From Opisthorchis felineus (taxonomy: Eukaryota; Platyhelminthes; Trematoda; Opisthorchiida; Opisthorchiidae): a stretch of 64,000 nt of DNA. The DNA is taken from contig SJOL01004744.1 of assembly GCA_004794785.1 (NCBI GenBank), forward strand, positions 186,001-250,000. Direction: 5' to 3'. The position numbers and the translations under genes were made by a program. Positions 1 through 12,271 of the stretch are shown piece by piece. The notes under the pieces are model-generated. The model was not told the origin of the DNA, did not search any database, and saw nothing but the letters and a program-made list of their open reading frames with translations. Within the stretch, counting starts at the first letter, position 1. Every line of letters begins with the position of its first letter.

Positions 1-138
1 TTTAGCTTGTAGTGCTCTCATTGTGTTTATGTTCTTATTTTGAACGGTTTGGTGGTTGATCAAATGAAGCTCACTCCACTTGACGTGGTTTCATTTCCTC
101 AAAAACGTCAAATCCTCTCATGTAGTTTTTTCTTTCAG

Positions 139-340
139 ATCATGGATGTGGCCGAAAAATCACAAAACAAAGTACCGGTGCCACAAAATATTGAATTTGT
201 TTCAAGTTACGAGGCGTCGGCAACAAACGGAATTTATGCACTATACTTCCATCCTCCATCAGGTCGATCGATAGGTCCGGAGCTACAGACAGCTTTTCAG
301 GGCGCAACCGCTGGCTTTTCGAATGACTCAGTTGTTCAAG
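139..340 (+). CDS. coding exon of an unidentified multi-exon gene (block 1, exon a)
   Basis: Open for 67 codons after the pyrimidine-rich acceptor TTTTTTCTTTCAG and closed by donor CAAG|GTAAAC. It starts in phase 0 and ends in phase 1. The peptide begins IMDVAEKSQNKVPVPQ and contains YEASATNGIYALYFHPP, with no cysteine and no membrane segment. The ATG at 142 lies directly after the acceptor, so it could be the true start, but the open frame runs through the splice site and I treat the exon as internal. The family is not recognised. The next in-phase exon is at 2304. Confidence 0.5.
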
Positions 341-2303
341 GTAAACAGACTTACGGATTCATCTTGTACATATCACTTCAACTTTCGGTCCAAAAAATTT
401 GGTTAGTGCATCAGAAAAATCAAATTAGCCAGTTCGGTGTTCAGAGACGGACTTTGGCTCTGTCAAGAACATGTATTTAGGAAAAATGCCGAGGAATTTA
501 AGCAACCTATTTTTCCAATACTTTGAGGGAGTAACAAGGGACTATCGAAAGAGCATCTACACGTGACATGGATAAATAGGCCTTGGTTTAAGTGCGCAGC
601 GTGTATGAATCTGTCTTAACTACGTTATGAATTATCCTTACTATATGGCTACCATACTCGTCTTTCTCTGACAACAGTTTCCACCACCTTACACAACAGG
701 CCACCTTTCGTCAGTTGCTTTAGTTAGTCCCCTCAGTTTGAGACTGCTATGATTTTAAAGAAGGCCTTGACCACAGGAACCCAAACCCAGCTTTGATAGC
801 CTGTTCGCGTGGGAACTTTCATCGATCAGTTCTTCTGACTTTACATAATTGGGGACCCAATTACCTGCTATCTCATTTACATAATACAAACTCATAGACT
901 ACTTGAGGCATGGCGTTTAGGTTAAATGTTTGTAGTTATTTTTGTCTGAAGTTGGATACACAATTTTTCACGATTGTCTAAAATCTGGTTCTTAAAATCC
1001 AATATAAATTTCATCGGTTGCACGGCTTGTGTATAGCGCGAAGCGGCCTTATTTTATATTTCACAATTCTTAAACAGACCGTGTTAGACGATCTGTGAAA
1101 GCCAAAACTTGGCTGCCCCGGTGAAAAATTTCGGGTTTCCATATCTGCTCTGGTGGCCTACGATCAATCATGGGCTTACGCGGTCAAATGCAAAGTTGTT
1201 CGCATGGTTCCTTCATACGCCTCAAGAATCAGCTTTATCGTTTTTCAGATTCTTAATAGAGACCCCCATTGTGAACCTGGGAAATTAACGCAACAGCCAC
1301 TTTTGCTTACGCCGTCCTTCCTCCTTATAGGAAGCACAACTCAGGAGCATCAAATCAGGGTTCGGCAAAGTCGCTGTTGGAATAAAATAAGGATAGAAAA
1401 ATTCCGCTTTTCTATGGCTTGGGTTAAGCAATATATTTATGAGCATCTCCATAGATGAAATGGGTTAGTTTTTGGTGGAATGGCTGATATTCATGTTTCT
1501 AGGTTTGGCTTCAAAATGTAGTCAGCTAACTGATTTGTGCAAAAGGAAAAATCCATTTGGGTACAGTGAGACATCTGCTCTTTCACTACAAGGTATTTGA
1601 CATTCGGGATATTTTGGAACACCAACGTAGGCCAATCCATCACATTACCTTTTTCACTCACTCATACATACAGGAAAGATTTTCCATAGCCAAATATTCT
1701 ACTATTGAACTTAGCTTGTTCACAGTGAAAAATAGACGCCAAGTGAAGCAAGCTGGTCTCGTTCGGTATCTCCTATATTGGTATTGATGTATGACGTTGG
1801 AGAATTGTCAGCACGTTCTAATGCACACTATCTGTAAACTTTAGATTCAATCGTGGCGCGCTAAGCCACCCAAGCTTGAGCTCTTTGGGACAGAAACGTA
1901 CTTTGATGCATTCATAGAAACAAAAAACAATTATCGCGAGCTGCCTCTTCAGCCAACATTAGCTAACCACCCGAATTGTCTTGAGTCGTTTTGACGAAGT
2001 GAAGTTCGGTCTAATTTGCACTGAAAGCGGTTGCAACACCATTCGTATAAACTAGTTCCACTGAGCTAGTAGAGTATATATATATACGTAGTGTATATAA
2101 CTCTTTAAAAAGGTGTAGCAAAAATTTGTATTTATCATGTGTTTCTGATGTACAAAATCAGAACGGGCCCAGGTAGTTTGTTCCAGGTCTGGTCGCAAAG
2201 AGAAAGAAGTGCACTGCTTTTTTGCCGTTCTCCCAACTGGAATAACTTCGGTGTAGGCAGGCGATAATCAAAAATGGACCTTCATTTGCCTTTTCTTTTT
2301 CAG

Positions 2304-2351
2304 AACACATTGAAAACTGTCTGGTTTCGCCTCAAGAATTTCAAATTATCG
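2304..2351 (+). CDS. small coding exon (block 1, exon b)
   Basis: A 48-nt candidate after a very strong acceptor (CCTTTTCTTTTTCAG) and before donor ATCG|GTAAGA. In phase 1, as required after the exon ending at 340, it reads as 16 open codons containing CLVSPQEFQII. Length is a multiple of three (phase 1 to 1). A phase-0 reading is also open, so the frame rests on the neighbour. Function unknown. Confidence 0.4.
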
Positions 2352-2427
2352 GTAAGATTTTTGGTCTTGCAAATTATCGGCCGACTGTGAACATTTTTTT
2401 CCAGCCTAATCCTCCAACTTGTTAAAG

Positions 2428-2522
2428 TACGTGTGTCACAAATTGCGTACAAGTTACCCCTGAATAAAGAGGTTGTCAAGTTAACGTTTCGGAAGGGCTT
2501 GGTATACAATTCACCGTGGCAG
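2428..2522 (+). CDS. coding exon (block 1, exon c)
   Basis: An open stretch ends at donor GGCAG|GTAACA. A better-looking acceptor (CATTTTTTTCCAG, ends 2404) gives a stop in two of three phases. The acceptor at 2426-2427 lets the exon continue in phase 1 from 2351 and end in phase 0. The peptide includes VRVSQIAYKLPLNKEVV and KLTFRKGLVYNSP, which suggests alternating beta strands. The start is uncertain. The following exon (7613) needs phase 2, so one exon is probably still missing between 2523 and 7612. Confidence 0.35.
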
Positions 2523-3694
2523 GTAACAGTGCTAATTTTATTTCATTAAAATTTTAACCAAGAAACATTAACTTACGAACTAGGTAAATTCCTGAAACCC
2601 ATATCAGGAGAGATGAACATTGAAGCTCCTGTCGGTTGTGTCGTATTTCCATGAATTGATAAACGTTTGCTGCACAGATGTGATGGACATCTGACTTGCA
2701 CTAAAATACTCAGAATAAGGACTTCGGTTGTAAGGAATGTGGTCTGGTATTGATCGGAACTCATTGGTCCAGTGTTTTATATAAGATTGTCCCTACCGAA
2801 AAAAGCTTATCCTTGAATCGACTGCTATGTCCACTAGCGATGTGGTTTAGTAAAATACGAATCTTAGGGAAATTCTACTGGTTTGAGATAGTAAAGACAG
2901 ACCCATACCAACTTCGAATTACGGGAGTACTCTTAGTTGTGCCCCAAACGTAGTTCACCCTCCTTTTTTCGGAAGGTTCGTAGAAATGCGGCAGTGGAGT
3001 CATAAACGTTGCGCTTAAGAGAGAGGTCAAATGACGGAATCCATAGAAGGAAATAATTTCAGTAAGTGTGAGTCAGTAAGTGTGAGTACGAATCTGACTT
3101 TCTAGAATGCACCGTCAGTGGACTTAGGTGTTGTGCTACGCGCCCTTTAAAGTCCGGATATATTATTAGTTCGCAGTTCATTTGAATTCATTGATAAACT
3201 CAATTCCAAATTTTTGAGGCTCCATGACACTTATTTCGATTTTGACTCCGTGTTACGTCTAATTTATCATAACTTCCCTCATTTTTGGCGAATAAATCGA
3301 AGTTGCATTGTGGATTATTTGGTGGGTCTACGCAAAATCCAGCAAAATTTTAACAGTCATTTCATGGGACCGGTTTCCGCGTTCACCTGTTTTCTTTCTC
3401 AAGCATGTTCGTTCCAACGATTTGTGTGATTATCACCTTTGTTGCTCAAACTGTTTTCTCCTTTCCCTTTGTTTGATGGATAGCGAATGCTGTATGATAG
3501 ATATTATTTGGAGGTGTAAGCTAAGTTAAAACAGGGCTGATGACACTGGAGCTTCCGTAAGAAAAAGACGAGGAATCTATGCCAATGCGACGGAATTTCC
3601 CAGCCCATGCATTAGATATGGAGTCAAAAGTGAAAACCTTATCTGTTGATGGGTTGGGAATGTTGGAGGAACTATATTACAATGGCGGAGCCAT

Positions 3695-3830
3695 TAAAAA
3701 AACCATGACCAAAACATCACTACTACCACCGTCACCACCGTCACCATCGTCACCGACACAATAACAGCATCGTCAACGTCATCATCATCACCCGCATGAT
3801 CACCATCGTCGCCACTAAATATAGACGGGA
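3695..3830 (+). repeat. degenerate trinucleotide repeat (CAC/ATC type)
   Basis: Runs such as CTACCACCGTCACCACCGTC and CGTCATCATCATCACC. The apparent minus-strand reading frame rich in Asp/Val here is a by-product of the repeat. Confidence 0.6.
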
Positions 3831-4324
3831 CCAAATGAGGATTGTTCTTTGTCCGTCGCCGCTTGAGAATTTTTAGGCAAATCGCTTTACCCTGAATGCA
3901 GAGCCGTATGTATATACAAACAGTATGCACAAGGAAAACTACAGAAAACTAATAGCCCGAAATAGGAAGGAAGTAGCGTTATGAATAAGCTTTACAATGA
4001 GGAACCAATCTCGCGTGTGCTAGTTTTAAAAGTCCGGCCCTAAAGGATGACCCTGGAATCAATAAGCGGGAGAGATGACGAACCAAAGAGTTTCTATACC
4101 CTAATCTTTATGTACATAGTTGCACACCAGTGCTAAGCAATGAACGTTTCTGAAGGCCTTTGATTATTTCTGAATGTGCTGAGTGAAGAAGCACATCAAG
4201 TGTCGTTCTAAACGTACAGACATGCATGTGCCTCTCACTTTAAGTACCTAGCGGAAAACTAAAAGGAAATGCTACTAGGTGATGAAAAAAGCCGAGAGCA
4301 CAGGTTGCTACTGATATAGTCATT

Positions 4325-4870
4325 TTACAGTAGTTCGCTGGAAACGACGGGTGAACAGTTCAGAATAACCCGAAAGGCGGTGGAATGTTGCAGAGTTTCG
4401 AATAGCCGAATTAGCAATGTTACCGAAAAATGTCTTCGCACGAAATGACTCAGCCTTCGGATTGTATGGTAGACTTTGCCGGCATGCTGAGGCCACGTCA
4501 AGCTAGATACCGTAACACCAAGATATTTTACAAAATTGCTTCGGAGTAGTGAGCAAAAGTTAATGATAGCTGGGACTACTGTAGGTGGAGTAATCTTAAG
4601 ATGTCTAACCCGTCTCGGAGTGAAGAACACCTGGGTGAATTTGGATGGGTTGGCTGCAGCGCCAAGCAGTAGCCGCTCCAGCCTATTCAGTAAAACAGAG
4701 ATGTATTAAGTTGGACGGAATTTCGGTGGATCACCTGGATTTCAGGCACTGGATATTGGGGTCACTTTAGCAATTTTCATTCCACCGGCAGTACAAGATT
4801 CTTCTAAGATGCTAGTGAATAACCAGCAAAGTGGAACGGAGGTTTTCGAGGAGGAGCACTCTGACACTAA
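4325..4870 (-). mobile_element. CR1/jockey-type LINE reverse transcriptase fragment
   Basis: On the minus strand, frames around 4742-4870 read LCWLFTSILEES...MKIAKVTPIS, like the finger region of non-LTR RTs. From about 4640 down to 4325 they read VFFTPRR and then KYLGVTVSSLTWPQH...ARRLSHF-like residues, typical of the thumb and C-terminal part (KYLGV...LSW). Frames are broken and the catalytic palm box is missing between the two parts. It is a dead fragment lying in an intron next to a PLE. Confidence 0.55.
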
Positions 4871-5039
4871 CGGGAACATTGCTTTTGGCCCGCTGGTCTT
4901 GTTGGAATAGATTATCTTCAGTTCAGGATAAACCTCTTCTAAAGGTATCATTTCGGGTTGTGTACGTGAGCTCTGCAAATTTGTGGGTGCTGTACGCATG
5001 TTGTAGGATTTACTATGTTCTTCCTTTCAAGGGCGGCGA

Positions 5040-6070
5040 TATATCGGAATGTTGGTAGCTCGGTTGCGTTAACCAGTTGTGTATCAGGTGACCCCATAAA
5101 AACCTCAAGATTTGGATTCGCTACGTGGACGACACTTTCGTCGTCGGCAAGAGGAGTGAACTGCAATGGATGAGCCATCTATTGGGCAACGTTTTCGACG
5201 ACATCCAGTTCACAGCGACGGAAAACTGGTACTCTTGGACGTCCTCATCACCAAATTACCAAATTTACAACTACAAGCGGAAGTTTACAGAAAAGTGATA
5301 CATAAGGAACAAATTCTGAGCTACCACAGCAATCATTCAAACTGTCACAAGCGAAGCCGCATTCGGACGCTCTTCAAGTGGATTGGGACACAATGCATCA
5401 CTACGGAGACTTCGATTAAAGCAAAGCTCTTGTACAAAAAACTTTCAAAGAAATAGATGCCCGAGGAGCTTCATTTCGGGATCGCTCCAGAAAACTAGAA
5501 CGACCATCCCAATAACACACAAAGAAGGCAAACGAATCACATTTATTTGCATTTAACACGTTGCTGAAACGACTGCAAGATTCATACGACAACATGGAGC
5601 TGCTGTGATCAGCAAACATGTGATAACCTTGAGGAGGGCGTAGTCGAAACCGAAAGGAAAATTGAATTCAGCAGCGACGAACAATGTCACATACAAGATT
5701 CATCCCAAGGATTGTAAGGAAAATCACGTGGATACACGAGAAGGAGGCCTTACAACACACTTTATGAACACAGGCTCACTATCAAAAGGTACGAACAGTT
5801 TTCATTTAATTTCCTGCACGAACTCGACTGGGACACGAGTTCGACTGGAATGACGTTCACATACTAGTGCAGGCGAGAAACAAAGGTGAGGACAAAGAAA
5901 GAACATAGATTTATAGAAGCATGGTACTCCATTGAAGACACCATCAACACGTACGTACGTTGAAGCTGACCAAGTCTACGAACTACTGAAGACAACAGAA
6001 CTCCGGTGCTACAAAGTTCAAAACTACACAACAAATATGGGAACAAACCGGTAGAGGAAACGGTGGAGAA
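5040..6070 (+). mobile_element. Penelope-like element A (RT palm plus GIY-YIG tail), decayed
   Basis: The + strand reads IWIRYVDDTFVVGKRSELQ at 5110-5166, with the catalytic YVDD at 5122-5133 intact. In a shifted frame follow LLDVLITKLPNLQLQAEVYR and HSNHSNCHKRSRIRTLF, the usual post-palm block of PLEs. Further on are YKIHPKDCKENHV (about 5685), GHEFDWNDVHIL (5831-5866) and IEAWYSIEDTIN (about 5915), the GIY-YIG endonuclease and C-terminal tail. Frameshifts and stops separate these blocks. The N-terminal RT is absent, so the copy is 5'-truncated. Confidence 0.75.
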
Positions 6071-7612
6071 TGAACCTGGCGGTCAAATCAGTTGGTCTCG
6101 AAAATGCCTCCAATCCATACATCGAAGGGCCGAAATGAACATAGAGATGTGTCGGATTAACATGACAGAGGCATAGGTCAGTAGAAGAATACGGCATGGA
6201 TGCGCAACCAAGACCCAAGCTGATGGAAAATCAAGACAAAATGCAACACAATTTTGAAATGATCCAATCAAAGCGCCGAAAGAAAACTGCTAAAAATAGC
6301 TGGCCTTATGGCAACTAATCAAATTGGGGGAAGATAGGCTGCAACGTAACACACTTCGTGAACGCACCAATCAGAAATGTGAGGCAAACTACCACGAGGA
6401 TGTTACCCAACGAATCAGTCGAACAGTAGCTGACCAGACCACAATGCAGAACAAATTGCAGACGGATTAGTGAAATTACAATAAAGCTGTTCCTCAACCA
6501 GCCAATCACATCGGGAATTATCTAATAATTTTTGTGAACCATGTAACTACAAGGAGGTAGGGAGAAGATACTCAGCCAACTGCGCACTGACGATGCCTCT
6601 ACGTCTGCAAGCAAATTAACAAGCTCGGCGAACACATCAACAGCCAATTTNTTAAAGTCAATGCGGAGACAACCAGATGTGATGGTTGTAGAGGTAGACG
6701 TGTCTCATTGAGGTAAGGAATCTAAGCACACAACAGTCTGTACCTGAGGACCCAAATTGAAGGCGACTTTCCAGCCAGAGCACCAGCAACAATTTGCATA
6801 TGTCGGAAGGCCGCCACAGGTTTCCCTTTTCGTTAAATTTCAGTCTACCCAAACTAACGGGAGCCTTTGAGGGTGAACACTTCATCCGGAATACTGGCGA
6901 TTAATCCAGATTATCGAACCAACAGCAAAACGGCATTTCTGTACGATTCTTTGCCAAGAAGATTGCGTAGGTAGTCAATTTTTCCAAGGACAGACCACCT
7001 GTTTAAAGATAAGATACATGTGAAGGGGGTCCTCTCGCATTTTCGTTTTCGGAGCGCGACCTGCCATCTAGCGAGGTGGATACTTTTCGAAAGCCAAACG
7101 CAAGATCTCTTCGACTAGCAATTTTTCGATTGACCACAATTTTGTATTACGCAAACTCAGTATCGGATCAAGCGCCTTCGTTGACAATAAAATGATTATT
7201 AACATGGTTTTCCCACGCTGCCTTCTCCCAGCTGCTTTTGCGTAAACCTTATTACAATGATTTCCCTTCGGAGTGGTCAATTTTTGGGGAAAACGGTAGA
7301 TCCTATAGCATATCACTCTACTCAAACATGCTGACCAATTGCAGACACCTTTTGCACGCTTTGCTGTAAGTGGCGTTGAGTCATGAACTTGCTTCAGTTT
7401 GAAAGTTGAAGAGGTAAGTACTCCCTTATAGGCCAGATTTTATCGATTCCGTTTTTGTCTCATCTTTTGGCTAAGCGATATCTCCCCCACTGACGTTGCG
7501 AGCAGCACATTCGTGTGGTTGTACAAGACACAGTTGATATACTGGTTATTCTATCGCTTTTCTTCGTGATTTTTGCTTTTACCCCGATCTGATCACTCAT
7601 CCATTTCCATAG
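6071..7612. other. intronic sequence, nothing recognised
   Basis: No protein or repeat signature seen after the PLE A tail. There is one undetermined base (n) at 6651. An exon with phase 0 to 2 should lie somewhere between 2523 and 7612 and was not found. Confidence 0.3.
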
Positions 7613-7853
7613 ATTCCACCCCACGCCCAATGTTGTTTTGGGGAAATTATATATTGAAGGCGATAACTTCCATCGCGCAATTTTAGTAGTTCAGTTTACA
7701 GCTAAACAGCCTTTACGCAGACCATGTGTCCAACTTACAGACTATCGTACAAGCGCACGTCTTCAGAGAGATAAAAAGTGGTTAATCTGGGAGTCCACAC
7801 CTTCAGAATCTTCGGAAGAATATCAGAAAATCAAGGATGACGTGATAAAATAC
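7613..7853 (+). CDS. coding exon (block 2, exon a)
   Basis: Eighty codons open between acceptor ATTTCCATAG and strong donor TAC|GTAAGT. The first base completes a split codon and the end is phase 0. The peptide is hydrophilic and beta-rich: NVVLGKLYIEGDNFHRAILV early, then VQLTDYRTSARLQRDKKW, then an acidic helix-like SSEEYQKIKDDVIKY. Joined to the exon at 8821 it stays open. I do not recognise the domain. Confidence 0.55.
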
Positions 7854-8820
7854 GTAAGTATCATAATGGCCGTGTAATTATTTCCATAGTGATGGTTATG
7901 ACAATCTAGTACATCTTACGATATCACCTGTTTCAGTGTGTTCATTCGATGGTTTTAGAAGTTTCAGTGTGCCATTATTCAGATACGCAATGGAATTACA
8001 TATACTATGCAAAAGCCGATATTTGGTACTGTTTTGTAAATGACCATGCTTGTTTGCATAAAAGGTGCAGACATTTACGAGAACTGACTGTCACTGAATC
8101 ACCGAATCAAAAAGTCATGGTAAAAAACAAAGCTGGAAGAAGAGTTGTTCTTTTATCCTACAATCTTGTGTACTGAAGATGATAGCAAGCTTTCAATCGA
8201 TTCACAGCTGCCAATTTATTGTTCCAGACTTGTTGCATTCCGCATCAGACCCATAGACACAGTAACAGACAGATAGCGGTTTTGTTATTCGCTGTGTTCG
8301 CCTCCGAGGAGGAAAAATGCTTACGATTGCCAAATATTTTACTTGTAGCCAAACTCTGTGTCCGGTGAAGGCCCTCCTTATTCGCATTGTCAAGAGACCG
8401 AGAACGCCAAGGCTTTTCGGGATTCATTTTTTTGACTCATACTGGGTTAGGTGAACCTGAGTTAGAGGTCACACGAATGTCGTTGTGGATCGTAAATAAA
8501 TGGTGTTCCGTTTGCTTGCCAGTGGGCTATAAACCATGAAAATGCGGGGTGTTATGCGAAGCATTATTAAACAGACTGCTGCCTAGCTATCCGATTCCCA
8601 AAGATTTGTCTTCAGTATTTGTGCGCGATCCAGACCCAGTACAGTTTTCATCCTGCTACCTTGAGTCAAAGCCGACACAGCTCATTAGAATTAGACACCT
8701 TGCCCTGTGCATTTCTATCACGTTCTTGTGTACACTACTTATTAACTAATATAGTATAAGGCCAATTTATTGGCAATGCGCTTTACATGTTGTCCTAATC
8801 ACTTGGCTATTATTTTTCAG

Positions 8821-9049
8821 ACGCACAAACTTATTGAAAAAACCCCGTTTTCAAGAAGCATGATTACAATGAGGGTGGAAAAAATATTTCCCAACTATGT
8901 CCATGAAGTATACGTAGAAATACGTATCACTTTTGAGTTAATCGGCACGATACAAACGATCGGCTATTCCACCCATGGTCAGCTGGCACGAGAACCAAGA
9001 ATCGCAGTCGTTTCAGCGCTTGAAAATTTCGCGTGGGATGAAGCAGGGG
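8821..9049 (+). CDS. coding exon (block 2, exon b)
   Basis: Seventy-six codons open after acceptor TATTATTTTTCAG and before donor GGGG|GTAAGT, phase 0 to 1. The peptide holds amphipathic strands (YVHEVYVEIRITFELIG) and RIAVVSALENFAWDE. It contains no cysteine. It follows directly in phase from 7853 and leads in phase into 11027. No family recognised. Composition suggests a cytosolic beta-sandwich-type region, which is inference only. Confidence 0.55.
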
Positions 9050-9889
9050 GTAAGTAGAAAATTTACCATTTTTTTCAATTTGAAAACTTCCTTTCTCATC
9101 ATAGCAAAGATTACTGAAGTAAAGAGTGGAGGACTCCATTAAAACGACCATTTTGGTTGTACGGGACTGCCTGTGCAAACTGGAATTATCTCAGAACAAA
9201 TTCAGGGTGGGAAATATCCTTTTTGCGAGGCATTATTTTTCGGACCCTTTGGCCCTCCCTCGGAAAGAATTTGTTAGTTTTTATCGGTGAATTCCCAAAA
9301 TTACATTTCACTTGAGGCATGCTCTAAACAACAGAGTCGTTTGGGTTTACCGTCAACAACCTCTAGCACTCGTTTCTTGTGTAAGCGTAGTCAAAGCTGA
9401 CGATTTTGAGGCCTACTGACATTGCCGTACTTAATATCCGTTTTCATCGGTAGTATTTTGAATAAAAGTCAGCAATAGGCAACATCATCCTCCATAATTC
9501 TGGTATCTGGAAAGGATATAACTGTCGTCACAAAGGCAAGCAACGGTTTTTTAAGATATTTTCTATCTAACACTGGAAGTTCAGTGGACAAGTGTCTTTT
9601 GAACTGACCTGCAAAGACTTGGTCTCTACTGTATTTGGAGACGGTTTGGGGGACTGGGTTTCACTTTTCGTAATCCTCATCTTACAACAGACCGGCTTAG
9701 CTTTTTTACAGCAGTACTTGAAGGCGATTTGCGCTTGTACACAACAGATGGTACGTTCTGATAGCGGCATTTTATTAAGTAAACCAGTCCGCGTGTTCTC
9801 GACTGAGTAAACTAGCGGTATTCTCCAGTTTCACACCCAAAAATGCAGGTCAAATCGGGAAAGTTTTTGTAGGACTCCCTATTGAACTG

Positions 9890-10480
9890 GGAACAATTAG
9901 TTTCACTAGCCAGGCCGAGCTAGCTCCAACTGACAGCTTATCCGTCACCAGTCGAGTTCGCGATGCTGCGGTGCACTTCATATTATTATACGCGTCATAA
10001 ACCTGCTCGTCGCGCGCGGAGGACGTAAAAAACTTTCAGTGTTTCACCATCGATGTCTTCGGAGCGTTGCCCGAGGCTGGTGGGGACACCGGATCAGTAA
10101 GGCCGAAGTACATTCAATGATTTTCAGAAGAGATAACTCGCTCGTAATAGATAAACTAATCAAACTCCACGGGTTTTGCTGGCTTGGCCACTTGTTCCGT
10201 ATGCCAGTCGACCGAATTGCTCGAAGGGCTCTTTTCGCCCAACCACGTGAAGGGTGAAAACGAGCCAGGGGCGGTCAAGCAATGACTTGGCAGCGAAGTA
10301 TGAAAGTCCTTACCAGAAAACTCCGTTGCGCTGGTCATTGCCGTCTCCCTGGATGGGGACCCTGGGACGGGACGGACCAGTGATTAGAGATATTGTCATA
10401 CATGGCCCAATCGCGAGCTAAATGATACCCATATCCAAGCTATTGCGTTCAATGCATAGCTCCCCTCCAAATCGCCTCAA
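9890..10480 (+). mobile_element. RTE/CR1-type LINE, 3' end of RT ORF
   Basis: Starting near 9895, broken frames read RVRDAAVHFILLY and SSRAEDVKN. From 10039 they read HHRCLRSVARGWWGHRISKA, LHGFCWLGHLFRMPVDR and ARRALFAQPREG. At 10268-10380 another frame gives GGQAMTWQRSMKVLTRKL and CRLPGWGPWDGTDQ. This is the C-terminal signature of an abundant trematode LINE ORF. Everything upstream of the C-terminus is missing, as in 5'-truncated copies. Confidence 0.75.
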
Positions 10481-11026
10481 TTAAAAGTCCACTAGCAACC
10501 CTGTGTTTACGCATCAAACGTATCAGCTGCCGCCTCCAATGAGCAGCTATCTACCCCATCTTCTCAAACCACTGTACGGCAAGTACAAGATTTTTACAGC
10601 TGACCATGATGATGATGACTGTGTGATTCCTCACTACCAAGGATGCCTAATTAGCCATGCACATGAAGTCACGGACTACCATTTGGATGCCACGCGTTCT
10701 GTCACTCAATACAGCCTTCAGACTGCGCGCTAGACACTACTGTAATGGGCTATGGGCACGTTGTTGAAGTTAAAACTCTATGAAGACGCGATACCAGTGT
10801 TAATCTTAGCTCGGGCTCCTGGGTTGAATACCGTATATATTTTACCGGAAGTTTGTTTGGTTGTGCTGACGGTGCTCTAGCGGCTTTATGAGTCACCTGA
10901 TCAACTTGAGAAAGTTTTACAAGCTGCAAATCGATGAAGTGATAAGCCTTAAAACAGTTAAAGCACATCCGTTCCTTATGCACATTTGATTTCGATTTCT
11001 ATCATGTGTATTTCATTCTATCACAG

Positions 11027-11110
11027 TTGTGCAGGTAATACTTGAACGGGAGCACACTGAAATTCGCAGCGCTCGGATTGTTTGTGGCGATGTCTTCAAA
11101 CCATTTGCTG
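11027..11110 (+). CDS. coding exon (block 2, exon c)
   Basis: An 84-nt exon after acceptor CATTCTATCACAG and before donor GCTG|GTAGGT, phase 1 to 1, matching both neighbours. It encodes VVQVILEREHTEIRSARI followed by VCGDVFKPFA. An alternative donor at 11155 (CTGCAG|GTGGTT) would lengthen it and end in phase 0, but then the next exon would open with TAG. The shorter form is preferred. Confidence 0.5.
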
Positions 11111-11686
11111 GTAGGTTTGCAACGGTCAAATGTCAAGAACATATTGTCCTGCAGGTGGTTATTTTATTTTATTATCATTTTAGCCCAGATAAATGGATCC
11201 ACATTCGCATCACATTATTTATCCATGCATTTTTTCGATCATTTTGCTCTCCGGCTTTCGATTTAGGAATTTTTGCTCACTAATCAGAATGAGCTATAAT
11301 CGGCTTCCATCAATGGCTGGTAGAGGAAACAGTCCAGTTGGTGAATATAATAGTATAATAGCCATCAATTTGACGTTTGGATGAAGGTGTTGGATGAACA
11401 AAAGGGAGCTGTGCCTTCTAAAATAAGACTTAGCAAAGTCCTGTATTCTTCCATACCAGGAGAAAGCGTTAATGAAAAAGAATAATCCTTCACAGAAAGA
11501 AAAATTTCACCTTTGAAGAAAACTAACCTTGTGTCAGACTGTTCGAAACTGTCAGTAGCTTGGCAAATATAGGTTTCGTAGTAAGATGAGGAGATATTTT
11601 CATATTCAATAGAGATTGCATCTTGTCAATGAGGCCAATCTATACTGAAAAACCAAGAAGTACTGTACAGTTTTTCATACTTATTG

Positions 11687-12234
11687 GGAATCGTCAACAG
11701 TGGGCATCCCACGAAAGTCAGTGAGTTCCGAACACGAGACTTTTCTGTTACTGATTGAACACTACCGTTCGGCCATGAGTAGCTGATCAGCAGTGTGATT
11801 AGCTCTCACTAAGACAGGATATAGTGCATAGTCATTCTTGAATAGCGGAAGCCACATCACGTAGTCACGTATTGACGGGTTTCTCGAGTGACGACTTCTC
11901 AGAAGGAACTATCCTTCCTCTGATCAGCTTATTGCTTATTCTTCACTGAATATGACCAAATTTCATATTACTATGAGACACCAAACAGCTCAGACGAAGG
12001 ATAATTTCACTGGATTTTGAAACTTCATTCGAAGAAGCTGTCAGTGTGCGTGACCACGTGATGTGGTTTCTCGATTCTGAAGGAAGAGTGGTGCTATGTC
12101 CTTTCTTAGTGAGAGATAATCACACTGCTGATCGGCCACTCTTGGCAAACGGTTAGGTGTTCAATCACTGGCCAGATTGTCGCGGGTTTGAAATTTTCTG
12201 AGTTTCGTGAGATGCGCACAGCTGATGATTCTCA
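11687..12234. repeat. SINE pair in near-palindromic inverted orientation
   Basis: Arms 11687-11937 and 11987-12234 are reverse complements at roughly 75-85% by eye, with a ~50 bp spacer. Examples: GATCAGCAGTGTGATTA / TAATCACACTGCTGATC and CCACATCACGT / ACGTGATGTGG. The right arm contains a tRNA-like head (A box-like GGCAAACGGTTAGGTG at 12144 and B box-like GCGGGTTTGAAATT near 12182), so each arm is a copy of a tRNA-derived SINE. Other copies: 14470-14590, 14640-14745, 51250-51350, 56295-56360. Confidence 0.65.
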
Positions 12235-12271
12235 ACAGGGATGAAGCAATTGTACAGTACAAAATTGGTGA

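Larger units (their letters stand above)
341..4324. other. mostly intron around exons 2304-2522
   Basis: Apart from the two small exons and the TA tract near 2080, I see no conserved frame or repeat match in 341-2303 and 2523-3690. Short frames here lack splice support. Confidence 0.3.

Noticed and set aside
2405..2522. Longer version of the third exon using the strong acceptor at 2404
   Set aside because: Open only in phase 2, which the exon ending at 2351 does not provide. Kept as an alternative to 2428-2522.
7397..7412. 16-nt stretch between TTGCTTCAG and GAAGAG|GTAAGT
   Set aside because: Open only in phase 2 and does not supply the phase 0 to 2 exon needed before 7613. Too short to support.
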